Positions 1-11,800 of a stretch of 64,000 nt of DNA are shown here, one piece after another. Position 1 is the stretch's first letter; each line of letters opens with the position of its first letter. The stretch spans positions 18,821,990-18,885,989 of the forward strand of contig CAKAKS010000066.1 of assembly GCA_916700875.1 (NCBI GenBank), read 5' to 3'. Position numbers and translations under genes: made by a program. This stretch comes from Sebastes aleutianus (lineage: Eukaryota; Chordata; Actinopteri; Perciformes; Sebastidae). The notes beneath the pieces were generated by a model. That model ran no database searches. It had not been told where the DNA came from and worked only from the letters and a program-made list of their open reading frames with translations.

Positions 1-84
1 TTCAAATGCATAGCTACCTGACTGAATGTTTGCGACTGAAAGAGGACAAAGAGACTCTCACAAAGATGTATGAGTCAATGAGAC
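1..84 (+). CDS. ccnh: ccnh coding exon (5' end cut by window)
   Basis: The frame starting at base 3 gives QMHSYLTECLRLKEDKETL and on to ESMR with no stop. The exon ends at 84 before a GTGAGT donor, leaving one base of an Arg codon. The in-frame AG at about 12-13 could act as an acceptor, but the conserved M-SYL residues upstream of it favour coding from the window edge. Confidence 0.88.
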
Positions 85-2762
85 GTGAGTAAACTGCACC
101 TTCAATTTGACACCACAAGGTGGTGATATTGAGCCGTTTTGAGCTTCACTCATGACCAAGTCCTTTCTGAGATTAAAGTCAATGTGTTTGTGTGTTCATC
201 CAGGGATGAAAACCCTCCTGAAAAAGTATGAACTTCCCAAACCAGAAGAAGTGAATGCTTGCAAAAAGAAGTTGGAGAGGATTCATGCTGAATTTGCCAG
301 TGCAAGCAAGTAAGGAGATGAAGTCACCCGCTTGTGTTTTAATTTGAGAGATTTCCAATAATCAGAAAGAACAACAATATGTTGTCACACTATACACCGC
401 CATATTAAAAGTCTAGTCCTTATATTAAAGCAGAACTAGTGTAGTGTAATTTGGGGAATGTTTTTAGTTTCAACATTTAATAATGTTGCAATACAAAAAA
501 GTACTGAAGTGTCATGCACTGGTGCTGGTTATGCTTTTGCAATCACAGATGTAGTTTCTATTCCCCACACCACCCCCAAGTAAGCAACTCAAGTTTTCCG
601 TTGTCATACGTAGTAACAGTTTTTATTTTAGCCAGGTTGTCGTATCTAAGATGCAAAAGGTTTCAAGGTTCAGTATCAGGTAGAAAAATAAAAAGGAACA
701 CATCATCAGCTGTATGAAATACAGAAAGGAAGTACAACAGCACGCCACATTCCTACATCCTACATCATCCATACCATGTAGCACAGCTGATATTGGTATC
801 GCCGATGAGGAGACTCTTTAGGCTCATTCGTAAATCATTTTACCTGTCGCCCAGCGGTCTGTTTTAACACTTGGTGAGGTCGGTGAGGTCCGTGGTATCT
901 TTAAGTGCAACTACAGTAAACAGTTTGGTAAACTCTTGAGCTATGACAGGCACAGATTCAGACTCTGCGGCTGCTCGAGTCATCAGGAGGCACACAGGGC
1001 CGACCCTTTTATGACTTTGAAGTTGATAAATCTGTGCGTGGCATGACTTCTCAGGATGAATCTATATGAAAATAGTCGGTGCAGAGGTGTACTGAAACAC
1101 CACCTGTGATGGCGGGAGAGAGAGAGACTGCAAATGCATGAAAGCTTTTGTTCACACCCCCCAAAAGGCTTAAGAGGGAGTTCAGGTGATGTTTGTTAGA
1201 GCAGCATATATGTATGTAGGCCCACACACTATAGCAGGATCCATTCAGGGTTAACACATGCACAGGACAGGTTACAGATATCCTACAAACTCTTAGACTA
1301 CCATTCAGCTTTTGTTTCAGCTAGATCATACACAAACACCTTTTTACTTCTATACAAGCCTAAGTATATAATATCAACAAACAAAGCAGCATATATAAAA
1401 AATGTGGTTCCCGGTGCTGCGCGGCAGTTCATACACAAAAGACGGTGGAAGTCGTTAAAGGTTTTTGAAGGAAGAGCTTTGTCATAAAATCAGGGGTGAT
1501 GCGGGCGATGCGGATGGTGTGTGTGTAGAAAGGGAGTTAAGGCTTGTGTCATCTTGGGGAGAGAGAGAGAGAGAGGTGCTGTGTTTTAAAATTCCCTGAT
1601 GACGGCAGAAAAACGCTACTTCAATGCTTTGGATTGCCTCCCCCCCGGTAATCCTCGCAAGTTTTGTCCAAGGAAAAGGAGCGGTTTCCATGTCAACCAT
1701 AAGCAGTCAAACTTGAGGGAGAGTGACAGGCATACCAGGATAGAAGAAGTAGTTCAGACATTTCTGCAGTATTGACTGTATCTCAGGTCCATCTTCATAG
1801 AAATCATCTCTTCAGAAAGGTCTCATGCGACAAGGCTTCTTGTCAAATTTTGAAATCAGTTCAACACACTGTCGGTGTCTGAAGCATTTTGGGGAAGGGC
1901 TTTGGAAGGACAGTATTCAGATATGCAGCAAGTGGTTTCCCCCCCCCCCGTGGAGAACAGCCATATTGCGTTAGAACTGCCAGGAATCTAGGCCACATGC
2001 TTATAAATACAAACTGACTTAAGTCTTCGGTCGGTCAGGGCACCTCACCTCATATTGGATGAGGCCTCACTTTGGCTGGCTGGTTGTGCGGTCTGAACTA
2101 CCACACTGTGATTCTCAGGCAGAAAATCTGTAAAACTCACATTACCTGGATGGCAGCAGCCAGTGACATGATGGTGCACTCTGTCCTGTAAGATAAAGTG
2201 GACACGTTTGTGAAAGGCACAATGCTTGGAGAATTGTTGTGTATTAAAATGCTTCTCAGTCTGTATGTATGAAGTCTAAATGAAGTTACATAACGATTTG
2301 AAAATGACGAGACACGGTAAACTACGACTACTACTGGTGATCATGAAGGCGTAGTGGAATACTAGATGCCACGTTATTTACCTAAATGAGTGTTGAAAAT
2401 GAACTTGGAAGGGGTTTGGTCACAAATGTTGAATGTAAGGAACAGAGTTCACCAACAATTACGGCTTGCAAAACATAAGTTCTGATTATGAAATATTCAC
2501 CGCAGTAATTTTGAAATTGCTGTTCTGTTACACGCCGACTTAACCGCTCATAGTAAAATTATTTTTGTATTGCAGCAAACGGAAGAGAGGATATGAGGAA
2601 GATGGTCACGTAGCTAAAGAACTACGTTTAACAGAAGAGGTGAGACAATATTCTGCATTACAGGCTGACATTCAGACAAACAGATTTCTTGTAAAAAATC
2701 CTTCTGAAATTAACTTTTTTTTTTTTTTATAGCAGGATTGGACTGATGAAGACCTGTTATGA
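1..2762 (+). CDS. ccnh: ccnh (cyclin H), 3' part of gene, last four coding exons
   Basis: Cyclin H is the regulatory partner of CDK7 (with MAT1) in the CDK-activating kinase and in TFIIH, acting in the nucleus on CDK T-loops and the RNA polymerase II tail. Coding segments are 1-84, 204-309, 2576-2639 and 2733 or 2736-2762, joined with consistent phase. The product reads QMHSYLTECLRLKED, then KTLLKKYELPKPEEV, KKKLERIHAEFASAS, NKRKRGYEED and DWTDEDLL-stop. This matches the cyclin H C-terminal tail: the SYL motif, the KKYE-P--EEV helix, the basic KKRKGYE patch and the acidic WTDDDL end. The tail ends slightly earlier than the mammalian one. The 5' part lies outside the window. The gene converges on rasa1, the known vertebrate neighbour, which supports the call. 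Confidence 0.93.
204..309 (+). CDS. ccnh: ccnh coding exon
   Basis: A CAG acceptor at 201-203 and a GTAAGG donor at 310 bound 106 nt. They encode RMKTLLKKYELPKPEEV followed by NACKKKLERIHAEFASAS. This is the charged helical segment of the cyclin H C-terminus. Confidence 0.92.
310..2575 (+). other. ccnh intron, no further gene seen
   Basis: This is the 2.3-kb intron between ccnh coding exons, plus the 119-nt intron just upstream. It holds short homopolymers (a C run at about 1940-1949) and GA-rich stretches. I recognise no exon, RNA gene or mobile element in it. Confidence 0.6.
2576..2639 (+). CDS. ccnh: ccnh coding exon
   Basis: A TTGCAG acceptor and a GTGAGA donor bound 64 nt. They encode NKRKRGYEEDGHVAKELRL then TEE. 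The basic KRKRGYE cluster matches the KKRKGYE nuclear-signal-like patch of vertebrate cyclin H. Confidence 0.9.
2733..2762 (+). CDS. ccnh: ccnh last coding exon, stop TGA at 2760-2762
   Basis: A T-rich tract precedes a tandem acceptor TATAG|CAG|GATTGG. Either AG keeps the frame, giving EE(Q)DWTDEDLL-stop. The acidic WTDEDL ending is the signature C-terminus of cyclin H. Confidence 0.88.
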   Translation, partial: QDWTDEDLL

Positions 2763-2948
2763 GCATTTAACCCCGAAATGGTTTTTGGATTTAAAGTTAT
2801 TATGCTTGTTAATTCCAATACTAAACTGTCGTTTATGGTTGGGTGACCAAGCCTTGTGTCATAGACAGTTTGCTTAAAGTGTACATCTTATATTTACTTT
2901 TCTACAACATATTGTAGAAACTTTGGTTTGCCTTTGTTCTGCGATAAG

Positions 2949-2954
2949 AATAAA
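2949..2954 (+). other. ccnh: ccnh polyadenylation signal AATAAA
   Basis: AATAAA lies about 190 nt after the ccnh stop and is followed by a T/GT-rich stretch (TTTTCTACATTTTGTGTC). This is the expected layout for a short 3' UTR. Confidence 0.75.
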
Positions 2955-3338
2955 GATATTTTTCTACATTTTGTGTCTTAGTGTTTCTGCAGATTAAAGA
3001 ACAGAATACTCTTTACACGTAACCGAGCCACATAATACTGTGTGCGTACGTTCCTCCACCTTTTTGTCAGGCGACAATGAATGACTCCATAATCTACTTT
3101 ACAAAAACTGTTTAATAAGTGCATGCATGTCTGATACAGTCTGTACTATTCAAAAAATTTTTACTGCTGTAAACACTTTCATTTTTACTTGGTTTCTCTG
3201 ATTATGTGTCTTGTCTGGCATTGAGAAGTTTCAAAAAAGACTTAACCAAATAATCAAAAAATAGCTGATACAATCTGAGGAAAAAAAAAAAAAAATTCAG
3301 CTCATCTCACTTATATACTCATGATTCCAGCAAGAGAA

Positions 3339-3344
3339 TTTATT
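3339..3344 (-). other. rasa1: candidate rasa1 polyadenylation signal (distal)
   Basis: This is AATAAA read on the minus strand, about 690 nt beyond the rasa1 stop. It would give a 3' UTR ending about 390 nt from the ccnh polyA signal. Confidence 0.4.
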
Positions 3345-3799
3345 CTTAATATAAAATAACCATACTTTCTGAAAGACTTTGTTCCAATCTAGAAAACAAA
3401 GAAAAAAAAAAAAAAAAGAACAAAGACAGAAATGCTAGTTTCAGCACTTTGCGGATATTGTCACAACCTTAAAATAAATCAGTCAATTACAGTATAAAAA
3501 GCATTATCGCTCATAATCCAGTTACAAGAAAAGGGGACTGAGAGAACTAGCTTCTTCATGTCAGTTTCCTCATATTGAGCAGGAAGGTAGGTAGGTGGGT
3601 GGGTGGGTGGGTGGGTGAGGGTGGTACACTTTGGCAACCTGTGCTATCAAAACATAGAGTGGGTACAAAGAAACTCTTGAAATCTTAATATTTGGCCTTC
3701 ATGATGAAGGGAATGAAATGTACCCAAGTCAGAATTGTGAACACAGTTTATGAGGGAAAAATAGGTTTCCTGTGCATACAGCTGTCAGTCACTCTTTTT

Positions 3800-3805
3800 T
3801 TTATT
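3800..3805 (-). other. rasa1: candidate rasa1 polyadenylation signal (proximal)
   Basis: TTTATT on the plus strand is AATAAA on the rasa1 strand, about 230 nt after the rasa1 stop. A second candidate lies at 3339-3344. Which one is used cannot be decided from sequence. Confidence 0.45.
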
Positions 3806-4032
3806 TGTGTTTTTAAGTACTGCGTCGGTTGTTGCATAGCTCTCTTGTGGTGAACGGGACAAGATGGCAGGTGGGTGGGGATGTGGCGGGACTACTGGAG
3901 GAGGACATGATGGAGGGGTTGCCATGGTGATGAGGGTGTAGAGCATGCTAGGTCTCCTCTGCGCTGCACTCCGGTGGAGGAGACTTGACGGAAGGATGGG
4001 AAGATGAGAGGAGGAGGTGGAGGAGTGCAGTA

Positions 4033-4116
4033 CTACCTGTTGCTGTTGGACATGGCATACTGAGTCTGCTTCTGCTGTAGGAGCTCTGTGATGGCCAGCA
4101 GCTTTTTCAACACATG
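4033..4116 (-). CDS. rasa1: rasa1 exon 25 coding part (aa 1039-1065) and stop
   Basis: CTGCAG acceptor, then HVLKKLLAITELLQQKQTQY, AMSNSNR and TAG at 4033-4035. HVLKKLLAITELLQQKQ-QY is diagnostic of the RASA1 C-terminus. Confidence 0.96.
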   Translation of the reverse strand, partial: HVLKKLLAITELLQQKQTQYAMSNSNR

Positions 4117-7100
4117 CTGCAGAGAGGAAAAACAGGAATTAGATAAATCATCTGAAACAGGACGGAATTAAATTGTCCTTGCACGTGCACAGCTGTGCAT
4201 TTCATCGGCCTCTGACCTGCTGGGCTCCCTTCTCGTTGCTCAGCGTCCGGAGCTCGTCTGAGTGTGTGGCACAGACCTCGTGCAGCGCAGCCAGGTCCCG
4301 AGACAGGTCCGTCCTAAAGTGCTCTGTGGCTTCAGGGAGGTCGGGGACGTTCTACAAAACACAGTGGACAATTTCCTAAGTTAGTTGTCAGTCAGAGTTG
4401 GCAAGGAAGAATAAGAGACTTCTGATGACTTGAGCAAAAGTAAGGCTGTCAAAGTTAACACAATAAAAACGCGTTAATGCAAAATTCGTTAAACGCCACT
4501 AATGTCCTTGAAGCATTAACGCAACTTGCGATTTTAGTAGTGTACCGGACTCAGTTTTAAAGATAGACAGAAGATACTGGCATCATATGAAACAAGCAAA
4601 CCTAAGGAATCCATTGGTACCTTCGTGTCATACTAGCTTGTCGCGAAGGAGGCTAAATAACGCTTCAAACTTGCTAAATTTTGGTGAGGAAAAACAGGTA
4701 TGGCCATTTTCAAAGGGGTCCCTTGACCTCTGACCTCAGGATATGTGAATGAAAATGTTTTCTATGGGTACCCACAAGTCTCCCCTTTACAGACATGCCC
4801 ACTTTATGATAACCACATGCAGTTTGGGGCAAGTCATAGTCAAGTCAGCACACTGACACACTGACAGCTGTTGTTGCCTGTTGGGCTTGAATTTGCCACG
4901 TTATGATTTGAGCATATTTTTTTATGCTAATTGCAGTACATGTGAGGGTTTCTGGACAATATTTTTCATTGTTTTGAATTGTTAATTGATTTACAATAAT
5001 AAATATATACATACATTTGTACAAAGCAAGCATATTTGCCCACTCTCATGTTGATAAGAGTATTAAATAACTTGACAAATCTCCCTTTAAGATACATTTT
5101 GAACAGATTAAAAATGTGTGATTAATTTGCAATTAATCGGGATTACATATTTTAAATGATTGACAGCCCTAATCAAAAGGTAAAGAACGTTACTCACCCC
5201 CAACTCATCCAGAAACATGATCATCCTGTGTTTGTTGTTTTTGATGAAAGGGTTCACACCCTCCATGTAGGGTTCCTGTTTGAGGAAAGAAAGTAAACAT
5301 TTGTAGAATGAGTCCATCATAACTTACAGCAGACATAACAAATACCAATGCAAATTACTCCTCTGATGTATCGCCACTGTCAAAACAATATTTCTACTCT
5401 ATGCTGTTGTTTCAAGTACATAATCCACACCTTAGCACCAAATTCAACCAGGTTGGCCAGGTTCTGGACAGACTTAGCCACCAGTGTGAGGGTCCTGCCT
5501 GCTGCTGTAGATGGAGGGTCTGCAAGAAGAGAGGGCAGTACAAAGCACACATTGTAACATCATGTCACATAGCAAACGGGGGATTTTGTGTAGCTTTTCA
5601 ACAAGATGCTCACCAGCAATGATGTTGAACAGTCTGGGGTTGAGGATGGCAGGACAGATCAGTCTTAGAAAGACAAAGCCACTGGAAGAAGAATGGATGA
5701 GGTGAGTAAGACTGAATAACAACAAACACTAAATAAAATCAAAGTTGTCATACGAATGGACAGTAAAAACTCTCAAAAGAAGCGTGTCCAACATTGATTA
5801 TTTGTGTTTCTTTACCTTACAACTCTCGTCCGCATGGTGGTGTTGGCGGGCCATTTCTGCTGCACAGACTTCTGCAGACAGCCATAGATGAACCTCAGTG
5901 TCCTGGATGGGTCATCACAAGCAGAAAATGAAACCATTATTTGGGTTCATTATACCTTTGCCTTTGTTTTTCTGTTTGAAGCCAGTTTGAGTTATCGACC
6001 CACGACACAGGACAACACTGTGTGTGAGTCAAGGTTAGAATGGCTTTCAAATTAGTTTTTATTTTATTTTTAGTTTTGACTTTTCGATTTCATTTTAGTT
6101 TAGTTTTAGTTAGTTTTCAGAGTGTGTTTGCTAGTTTTAGTTTAGATTTAGTTTTTATATATTTAGTTTTAGTTTGTTTTTGTTTGGGCCAGGTATAATG
6201 TCTCAGAAGTATGTAGCTACATACATAAACATACAAAATACATGGTTGGAGAACTGTGTAGGAATGGCCGTGATGTTTAATGTTTAGTCTTTGCGCTACT
6301 TTAGTGTGCGATGTGAAGCAATTGCAGCATGGCGCCGTCTCCTGGAATGTCAAGCCCGTTCAATTTCTGTGGTTCAACGTCAAGAGAGCTGATAGAAATT
6401 CATGCCAACTTCTTTTTTTCTGTAGCGATATATATTATATCTAAAAAAACAAAAACTGAATTATGTTTATTTTTATTAGTTTTAATCAGGAAATATAGTT
6501 TTAGTTTTTCTTAAAGGATAAATAATTATTATTTCTTTAATTATTATTATTTAATTTTTTTTTACTGCTTATTTTCATTTTGGTTTTAGTTTACTATAAT
6601 AACCTTGGTGTGAGTATATGTGGGTTTGTTCTTACGGTGGTAGGATCTCAGCAGCCATGAAGATCTTCTCCACCAGCTCAGACAGGATGTTGAGGAGATG
6701 AGCCAGGTTCAGGTTCACATCCTCATTCTTTTCCAGTTTGGAAGGGTTCAGCTTAAAAGCAAAGATAAAGAGAGAGACAGAAAAACAAACAGTATGGCAA
6801 TGAATTACGATTAATGAATTCAAATTCACAGTGCATGATTGTGAACCATGATATAATAAACAAGTAATCTTATTCTATAGTAACAGCAACGTGCATCACA
6901 TGTTGTATGTAATGTCGATACATTGTGTGTGTTGGGCAGATGTGGATCAGCCACTGGTAAATGCATTTGTGATATTTCTTATTTTTAACACAAGATAAGT
7001 TAATAAACACACAATAGCTCATGCACTGACTAGAAATTTGTCTCAATGGGTGTGTAAATTCTATAAAAACTGCAGACTGTTTTGAAATATCCATTGCAAC

Positions 7101-8817
7101 TAAGGCTCACACAGCAGCTTTGACACCTCCGCCATGTTGATGCTGTGTCACTGAATATTTTTCTTTGCATCTCCGGGTGGGGGAAAATAGCTTAGAGACT
7201 TGTATTGCTGTGTGTAAGAGAGAAAAAACCCTCTGTAGGTCTTTACCTCGCAGGACTGTTTGCTCTCCATGATCTTGAGGATGGTGTCTTTGAGAGCGTG
7301 GTGGACAAATGGCGTGGCTGTGGCCTTCATGTACTGCTCCATCAGTGTGCTGGCCAGCGTGGTCGCTCTGAACAACGTTGTGGCTTCATCTGGTAGTAGT
7401 GCACAAGCAGAGAGGGTTATGCAAGTGTATGGGCTCATGGTTGAACATATTTCTGAGCTGAAGTGACGAACAAACCAAAACAATAAAGCTGAACCCTGTA
7501 AAACACTGCAGACTGAGGTGCTGCTATTTAGGGCTGTCATTTGATTAAAATATTTCATCACGATTAATCGCATCTGTTCAAAATGTACCTTAAAGGGAGA
7601 TTTGTCAAGTATTTAATACTCTTATCAACATGGGAGTGGGCATATATGCTTGCTTTATGCAAATGTATGTATACATCTATTATTATGAATCAATTAACAA
7701 CACAAAACAATGACACATATTGTCCAGAAACCCTCACAGGTACTGCATTTAGCATAACAAATATGCTCAAATCATAACATGGCAAACAGGCAACAACAGC
7801 TGTCAGTGTGTCAGTGTGCTGACTTGACTATGACTTGCCCCAAACTGCATTTGTATCATAAAGTGGGCATGTCTGTAAAGGGGATACTTGTGGGTACCCA
7901 CAGAACCCATTTTCACTCATATATCTAAGGGTCAAAGGTCAAGGGCCCCCTTTGAAAATGGCCATTCCATTTTTTTTCGTCGCCAAAATTTAGTGTAAGT
8001 TTGACATGTTTGGTACCAATGGATTCCTTATGTGTTCTTTACTTATTATCTTTATCTTCACTCTGGCTTTAAAACTGAGCCTGGTACAACCTAAAAATTG
8101 CAAGTTGCGTTAAAGAAATTATTGGTGTTAAAACAAATTTGCCTTAATGCATTATTATCGCATCAATAACTTAACTTTGACAGCCCTGGTTGCTAGGCAG
8201 AAGGATTGAAGGTTTTAGCCCTCATTTACATAACATTTACACATATTTACATTTTATTCAGCATTAAATATGTTGTGGGTTCCTGAGGTAAAATGTATGC
8301 AGATCCAATAATTCAGCAAATGCTTTCTGTTTGTTTTTACATCACAAGTTATTTTTGTTATTGTTGCTTGCTTTCTTACCCTCCACGCTAATCTCTCTGT
8401 CATTGAGTGTCCTGAGTAGAGGCGCTTCAGCCTTCTCGTGTCTGAAGATCCGCAGAAGGAGGCTTGCCAATAAGGTGCGGTCCTGACCGCACACGTGGGC
8501 CAGAGCGTAGATGACGTGGAACTCTTTCTGCAAGATCATCTGCAGAGGACACACGACAATGATATCATTGTCATTTTAAGTGAATGACGGAGAAGAAGAC
8601 GGTTAATGGACACTGCAATCTAAACCACTTTTCGGTGGATCGGACCTCTTTGAACTCGCTGTACTCCTCTTCGGGCATGATCTTCTCCATGGAGTAGCGG
8701 GCTCGTACACGTAAAGAGCCCGGCTCAATGCCCTTCAGAGGCACGTGGGAGCTGAGAGGGAACCACTCATCAATCATCTGGCCCTTCTGCAGACGGTTCA
8801 GCTGGCAGCGCATGAAC

Positions 8818-8861
<44 letters not shown>

Positions 8862-11800
8862 AGGCGTGAAAAAGGGGGAGAGATGTCAGTTGTGAAATGA
8901 AACAAAAGGGAGATGAGGTGAATGCAGAGACTTACAGAGGTTACATTTGTTTTAAAATGTACTTACAGATGTCACTTTCTTTGCTCTTTTTTGTTTTGTT
9001 GCTCAGGCTGATTTCAAATCTGTTGATTTCACTCGACAAGTCACTGAAACGACAGATAAATATATACTATAATTCTGTAAACAAGTAAAGAAAATGTGAT
9101 TAAATGTGATGAGGATAGAAGATAGAGTGAGAAAGAGCATTGGAAGAAACCGTGGGAGGAACAGACTCACTCGAAGATGAACTCCTCTGTGAAGACGGGG
9201 TTCTGCCCCTCTCTAGGGTGCGTTTTAGCCACCTGGACGCTGTTCAAGTAGATGTTACAGTACGGGCTGGCGAAATACTTCACTGGCAGCTTGTGGGCCT
9301 CCTCCACATACAACACCAAGCTGCTCACCTGAGAGAGAAAAAAGGATTTAGCACGCAAAACATACATACGCCTAACATAACATAACATACATCTGGATGG
9401 GTTGAAATAACTGCTCAGCATTTTCAACAATGTTCTTGACTAAAAATATATACACTCATTTGAAAACAGTTAATGAACAGAACAGTTCTGAGAAGGAAAA
9501 ATCTCAAAAGGACAGCAAGAGACAGTTTTTCAATCTGCCCTTGCTGTTTTCTACAGGATTTCCAGCCATTACCACCCACTCCTGATGACGCACCATCCCA
9601 CCTCTACAGAGAATCTGATTTTTCCCATTTATAATACTCTTATAATGAAAACTGCCTGTCTCATCCCACAGAGAAAATGACACATGCATAGACCTTACAG
9701 ATTTTTTTTACCTAAGAAACTCTAATAGTTATATGATAATTGTGATTTACAATATTATCCTGATAATCATCAAAATTAGCTTAAAACTCTTAAAATGACA
9801 CAAAAAATACTGCAATCACTTTACCTTACATTTCGTTAACCATGATAGCGAGCTGGACACCTTTTTCAAGTCACTCGTGACGATATTCACGAATATCCCG
9901 ATAATGGAAATTCTCCATGATCAACTTATTGTGGGTGTTTTTTATCACAATCCACGATATAATCTTATATCGTCCCATCCCTACTCTTTTGATTAATACG
10001 TCACCTATAGACGATATTAACTAAAAAATAAACCGTATTAATTGCCCTTAAAATGAAAACAACACATATTGAAGGGAACGCCAGGCATAAAGCCTTAAAA
10101 ACTAAAATTTGAGTTGAGCCAAGTGTGGGAATGGTGTAATTATACAGTAACAAGATTGACTTGTCTTAGAATGGTTGTACAAAGAACTTGCTCAATGTGT
10201 GACAAGGCAGCCAGGATAAAAGATCACTTAGTCTTTTCTTGTGTGTGCATTTTTAATAAATCCACTTAACTGATTCAGATATTTAAATTGATACCTTTCA
10301 AACTATGTAAGTCTTTCTGTCTGACCCTGTTACAGTTATTTTGATTAATTCTGAACTTCAAATTTTACAATTACTCATTGCTGGTAGTCTTAATAAAAAC
10401 CTTTTTACTGGTTTGTTGGATTTGATCATCTACTGCTTTACTTTGTCTACATGAACACAGACTGGCTGATGGAACGTACCTGTCTAAGCCTCTTGTTGGT
10501 GGTCGGCTGAGTGGTTTTCCTTAAGTTACTGCAGAAAGTTTGAAGGCATTTCATCCAATCCTGCAAAAATAGAACACTGTCAGAACATTTATATAAAACA
10601 TAGTTGTCATGGTTTCTATGTCTGTAAGAACTCACAACACTGTGAACTGTTCACACAGTTTGTACTTTTTTGTTTCATGGAAAATAAAACGAGTCTTCGT
10701 CACATACAGAAGTCCCGATTACCACTGTACCGAACTATCCAGTGGTCCTCTGTATCTGATGAAGAACTAGTTCGGGCTGGAAATATATTTTCCTTTTCTT
10801 AATATCAGGAGAAGTTCCCAGCGTTGCGAGTCATTTCCGAGATCGAGCACACAGTTATAGTTTTTTGGACTCAACATCTGGACAAAATAGATGCGCATTT
10901 CTATTCAGTGTATTCAGTGATAGGGCGGTGTTGACCCTCTTATTACCTGTGCATGCTCTGGAGCTTCCCCCGCAAAGTAGAATATGTACTGTTCCTCACT
11001 AAAGTGCTGGACAACAATCTGGAAACAGTGTGGCCTGAAAAAGTAAAATAAAAGTTTAGATTTTAAATTACATTGCACTGTATGATACATCATTTTAACA
11101 AAATTGCTTTCATGTGTTGTCTGGAAACTGATCACTCAAGAGCTGAGTGACAGTACTTCCTGCCAACTTTACTGAATTATTAGACCAGGAACAATATTTT
11201 GATGTCTCACCTGCCAAACAGACTGTCATGCACACCATACACGGAGCACACACTTAGGTCGATCAGCCCTTTGGGTTTGGTGGCTCTCTTCTCGCTCTCA
11301 AAGTAGATGAGCTGAGCATCGTTACCCTCGAGGATGAAGTAAAGGTTCTTCCATCGTTTGCCCTTGCCTGACAGTGAGAGGAACCAAAGAAAGGTTTATT
11401 ATTATGGTAGATCCTGACTGACCTGACCACAAGACAAGACTGAGATAATATTATTCATGATATTGCAAGGAGCTACTGAAAGTCCTTATTAAAATGCTAT
11501 ACAAGACAGACCGTTACACATACCTTTGTTGAACTGGAGGTAGCCTTTCTTGACGATGTTTTTGTAGAAAGCATCTTTTGTTTTCCGTCTGATAGTGTTA
11601 TAAATTTCTCGCCCATCCACTGTGTCAGAAAGAACTTGTTCCTGGTTCTGCAATAAAGACAAAAACAAATCAAGCCATCACACAACCATCAGATCAATTC
11701 CATTCAAAGGGACAGCTTACATTCAAACACTTTTTTTAATTAAGTGCTATATCTGTTGCCCCAGAGAGATGTTCTAGGTCATTGGTTGCTCATCTTGGAG

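Larger units (their letters stand above)
2763..4032. other. convergent 3' UTR / intergenic spacer between ccnh and rasa1
   Basis: Only 1.27 kb separates the two stop codons, so both 3' UTRs lie here. It contains a GGTG/GGTA microsatellite at about 3586-3616 and two A-runs (about 3281-3296 and 3401-3418). No additional coding potential is recognised. Confidence 0.7.

Noticed and set aside
5474..5725. Single continuous coding frame across rasa1 exons 21 and 22
   Set aside because: The open frame runs through the short intron in the wrong frame for exon 22. Splicing at 5614 and 5519 restores the conserved NIIADPPS--AGRTL reading.
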